A DNA stretch of 64,000 nucleotides from Bacillus sp. NTK074B (GTDB lineage Bacteria; Bacillota; Bacilli; Bacillales; Bacillaceae_B). Where the stretch lies: contig NZ_JAFKOH010000012.1 in assembly GCF_017303375.1 (NCBI RefSeq), forward strand, positions 60,561 through 124,560, given 5' to 3'. Positions 61,490-64,000 of this stretch are shown piece by piece. The notes under the pieces were generated by a model. The model made no database searches. It was not told where the DNA came from and saw only the letters and a list, made by a program, of their open reading frames with translations. The position numbers and the translations under genes are program-made. Positions within the stretch are counted from its first letter, which is position 1. Each line of letters opens with the position of its first letter.

Positions 61490-63550
61490 TTATGATATTT
61501 TAAACCGTTCGATCGAAGTTTGAAGTTCCTGACTTAGGTCGGTCAGGCGTTCAGCCGCTTCTGTAACGGATTGAACGGCCTTCACCTGCTCTTCTGTCGA
61601 AGCACTCATTTCCTCGCAGGAAGCGGCTGTTTGTTCGGCTGTTGCCGCCATCATTTGGATGACGTTGACCACTTCATCTTTTTCAAGATTGATCTGGCCT
61701 ACTTCATTGTACATATTCTCGATTTCACGCTGCATGGATTTCATGAGGTGTGAAGTTTGATCGAATACGTGATTTGTCTTTTGGATCACATCATTTTGCA
61801 CCTCGAATGTTTCTTTCGTTTTCACCATTTCATCCACTGCCTGATGAGAACCCTGTTGAATTTCAACGATTGTACGTTTGACTTCCTCTGTTGCCTTTAC
61901 CGACTGGTCTGCAAGCTTACGTACTTCCTCTGCCACCACGGCGAACCCTTTGCCGTGTTCTCCGGCCCTTGCCGCTTCAATGCTCGCATTGAGGGCAAGC
62001 AGATTCGTTTGTGAGGAGATTTCTGTAATTGTCCCCATCACGGATTCGATCGTTTTCACCTTTGCTTCCAGGCTGAGAATGACTTTCTCCATGGAAGCGA
62101 TGTATTCACTTGAAGAATGGTAGGCATTCTCTAATTCTTTCACCTGATTTAAACCGGACTGGTTCATTTCATCTGCCTGGCCAGCCAATTGGGACATAGC
62201 TTTGGACTTTTCATACACCCCGTCAATCCTGGTGCCAAGCTGCTCTGTCTGGTGGTGGGCACGGTCTGAGTCAGACGCTGACTGAGAGGCACCGCTCGCA
62301 ATCTCAGAAACAGCACGTGCCATCTCTTCACTTGAAGCATTTGTCTCTTCAGACACCGCACTTAATCCTTCTGCTGATTCCCGCACGTTATAGATCGATG
62401 CCTGAACTACTTTTATTGTATCTTTCATATTCAGGATCATCTTATTTAAATCCAAAGCCAATAATCCCGTTTCATCTTTTGTATTGACGGAAGATTGAAT
62501 GGACAGGTCTCCTGACGAAACGTTTGTCACCGTTTTTTGCAGTTCTTTAATCGGTTTTGTCATCATGTTGGCCAGGATGACAACCAATATGAGCATGATG
62601 ACCAGTGTAACAAGCGCTGTAACCAGAAGTAAGCGTTCAATGTCCTTCGAAGACTGGATGAGATCCTCCATATTATAAGCAGAGCCCACTTTCCAATTCG
62701 TCTTTGGAACTGTACTGTACACTAATACTTTCTTATCGCCTTCCAGCTCATAGCGGATGGTGTCCGATTCTTTATCTGATTTTAGCATTTTGCCGATGAA
62801 CGGCAATGTCGAAAGATCCTCACCCCGCTTGGTAGGGTGGACGATGGCCGTGCCGTCAAGTCCGATTAAAAACGGGTAGCCATTATATCCTATTTCCATT
62901 TTGGACACCCTGTCAGTAAGTTTGGATAAATTGATATCCACACCCAGTACACCGACTACTTTATTTTCGGATACAATCGCCCTTGAAGCGGTAATGATGT
63001 ATTCTTCTGTTGCCGTGTCAACATACGGTTCACTCCAAATAACACCGGCCCTTGCTTCTGCAGCATTTTTATACCAATCCCTGCCCGTCGGGTCAAAGTC
63101 GCTTGGCAGTGAAACAGAAGGAACAATTTTCAACTTCTTGTTCGGTGATGCAAAGTAGATGGAAGTGGCTTCTTCATACAAACTTAGATAATTATCAAAG
63201 TCTGACTGGATATTGGCATATAACTCTGTATCATCAGCGGCCTGATCCTTTTCCATCTGTGCCTTTGCATAGTCCTTCAAAGAGTTGGAGATGGCATATT
63301 GATCGATACTCTTTTCGTACTGTCCAAGGAACAACTGTACGGAATTATTGAGCTCTCCCACAATCCCTTGAGTCTGACTGATGACGTCCTTCTCCGTTTT
63401 CATTCTGGTCTGCCAGCTGGTAATAGAGATGATGACAGCCAAGGAAACCATAAATAAAATAGAAATGATGACAATAAGCTTCATTCTGATGGATGATAAA
63501 ATATAACCCTTCTTCCGGTCTGACTTCGTTTTGTTTCTCTTTTTTTTCAA
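61490..63550 (-). CDS. Methyl-accepting chemotaxis protein with dCache domain
   Basis: A 686-residue chemoreceptor. TTG at 63550 follows AAAGGGGG; the longer frame upstream has no ribosome binding site and covers the promoter. Basic N-terminus, membrane helix 1 ([20 protein letters not shown]), an outside dCache ligand domain (about 50-310, with [11 protein letters not shown] and [12 protein letters not shown]), helix 2 ([20 protein letters not shown]), HAMP ([20 protein letters not shown]), and a cytoplasmic coiled coil with the hairpin tip [26 protein letters not shown] and VDIN resemble amino-acid-binding dCache receptors (McpB/McpC type). It lacks a C-terminal CheR-binding pentapeptide. 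Signals to CheA/CheW. Confidence 0.93.
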   Translation of the reverse strand: MKKKRNKTKSDRKKGYILSSIRMKLIVIISILFMVSLAVIISITSWQTRMKTEKDVISQTQGIVGELNNSVQLFLGQYEKSIDQYAISNSLKDYAKAQMEKDQAADDTELYANIQSDFDNYLSLYEEATSIYFASPNKKLKIVPSVSLPSDFDPTGRDWYKNAAEARAGVIWSEPYVDTATEEYIITASRAIVSENKVVGVLGVDINLSKLTDRVSKMEIGYNGYPFLIGLDGTAIVHPTKRGEDLSTLPFIGKMLKSDKESDTIRYELEGDKKVLVYSTVPKTNWKVGSAYNMEDLIQSSKDIERLLLVTALVTLVIMLILVVILANMMTKPIKELQKTVTNVSSGDLSIQSSVNTKDETGLLALDLNKMILNMKDTIKVVQASIYNVRESAEGLSAVSEETNASSEEMARAVSEIASGASQSASDSDRAHHQTEQLGTRIDGVYEKSKAMSQLAGQADEMNQSGLNQVKELENAYHSSSEYIASMEKVILSLEAKVKTIESVMGTITEISSQTNLLALNASIEAARAGEHGKGFAVVAEEVRKLADQSVKATEEVKRTIVEIQQGSHQAVDEMVKTKETFEVQNDVIQKTNHVFDQTSHLMKSMQREIENMYNEVGQINLEKDEVVNVIQMMAATAEQTAASCEEMSASTEEQVKAVQSVTEAAERLTDLSQELQTSIERFKIS

Positions 63551-63597
63551 CGGAATTCCCCCTTTTACGACAAAAGCATCTATGTATACACCCTTAT

Positions 63598-63624
63598 TCA
63601 TCGACAATTTTCTGCAATTCTTTA
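63598..63624 (-). promoter_or_regulatory. Sigma-D-like promoter of the chemoreceptor gene
   Basis: Minus strand TAAA (63624-63621), 15 bases, GTCGATGA (63605-63598), similar to TAAA-N15-GCCGATAT. It lies 48 bases before the chosen start. Confidence 0.55.
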
Positions 63625-63670
63625 TAGATGGGGGGAAATTACGTACGTTATAAGCTATAAAAAAACTCAT

Positions 63671-64000
63671 TTTTGCAAGGCTATTTTCGCAAAGATTGTT
63701 GCTATCATATACAGATTGAAATTGCGAATGCTCTGTAATTCAGGGTGTGATGCAGGAGGGTGAAGCGGTTGACAGAGCAAAATGTTTTGTGACCATCAGT
63801 TTAAAAAGTGTAAAGGACTATTGAATAAAAATCAGTCGCTACAACGAATGAAAAGCAGTGGCATAAGCAATCTCCACATTTCCTTTGTGATAGTCAACCT
63901 TTTCTTTTGTCTAGTTGATTCTCGCTGCAGGTGCTCGACTCCCTCGGAAAAAGTTATTATACCAGTGCTTACAACCGTTTTATTCTCTTGTGAAAATTTT
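63671..64000. other. Right end of window, non-coding with a truncated repeat
   Basis: No convincing gene. At 63913-63943 AGTTGATTCTCGCTGCAGGT followed by GCTCGACTCC resembles one end of the 54198-54325 element; the rest of that element is absent or lies diverged beyond. Confidence 0.4.

Overview
The window is chromosomal DNA of a member of the Bacillaceae (Bacillus/Rossellomorea/Priestia-like; genus not decidable from sequence alone). The evidence is the conserved block rlmH-htrC-walJIHKR, purA-dnaB-rplI-gdpP-yybS, which lies left of oriC in Bacillus subtilis, together with AGGAGG-type ribosome binding sites, sigma-B/sigma-D type promoters and a YyzF-type CxxH/CxxC protein. In the right half nearly all genes read on the minus strand, as expected if oriC lies beyond the right edge.

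Layout. 1-6.1 kb: 3' end of an MFS exporter, a phospholipase D-family protein, a sigma-B-type stress membrane protein, glycerate kinase and a secreted metallophosphoesterase. 6.1-13.1 kb: a complete 14-gene gas vesicle cluster on the minus strand, in the order known from B. megaterium (gvpA P Q B R N F G L S K J T U). 13.3-15.5 kb: a plasmid-type segregation cassette, with a ParM-like actin, a ParR-like adaptor and a six-unit iteron array that looks like its centromere. 15.7-19.4 kb: 3-hydroxybutyrate dehydrogenase plus GntP-family permease, a divergent LysR regulator and a carboxymuconolactone decarboxylase-family protein, with a shared putative LysR motif. 19.4-30 kb: quinone oxidoreductase, a BceRS-BceAB-type peptide antibiotic module with a perfect BceR-type dyad, an L,D-transpeptidase, an MFS exporter with a possible leader peptide, and a PadR/HAAS membrane protein pair. 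30-38 kb: a decayed FAD oxidase, a YiaAB protein, a Dus enzyme, a Gfo/Idh/MocA oxidoreductase, an amino acid permease under a glycine riboswitch, an AbrB-family membrane protein and an AT-rich AraC/VOC pair.

38-48 kb: rlmH, a small YyzF-like gene embedded in a cluster of DnaA boxes, htrC, the walRKHIJ cell-wall two-component operon and a LysM/G5/M23 endopeptidase with a WalR-like box at its promoter. 48.0-48.8 kb: four tRNA genes (Lys, Glu, Asp, Phe) with a 58-bp tandem repeat in one spacer. 49.0-52.6 kb: a compact operon of a DUF350 membrane protein, a glutathionylspermidine synthase-like ATP-grasp enzyme, a lipoprotein and an unknown protein, divergent from a potassium channel. 52.6-64 kb: purA, a dispersed repeat, an ABC exporter, dnaB, rplI, gdpP, yybS and a chemoreceptor with a sigma-D-like promoter.

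Most notable: the ParMR/parC cassette next to the gas vesicle cluster, the ATP-grasp/DUF350/lipoprotein/potassium channel locus, the DnaA-box cluster around yyzF, the singlet glycine riboswitch, and several unexplained repeat arrays (30.0 kb, 48.4 kb, 54.2 kb).
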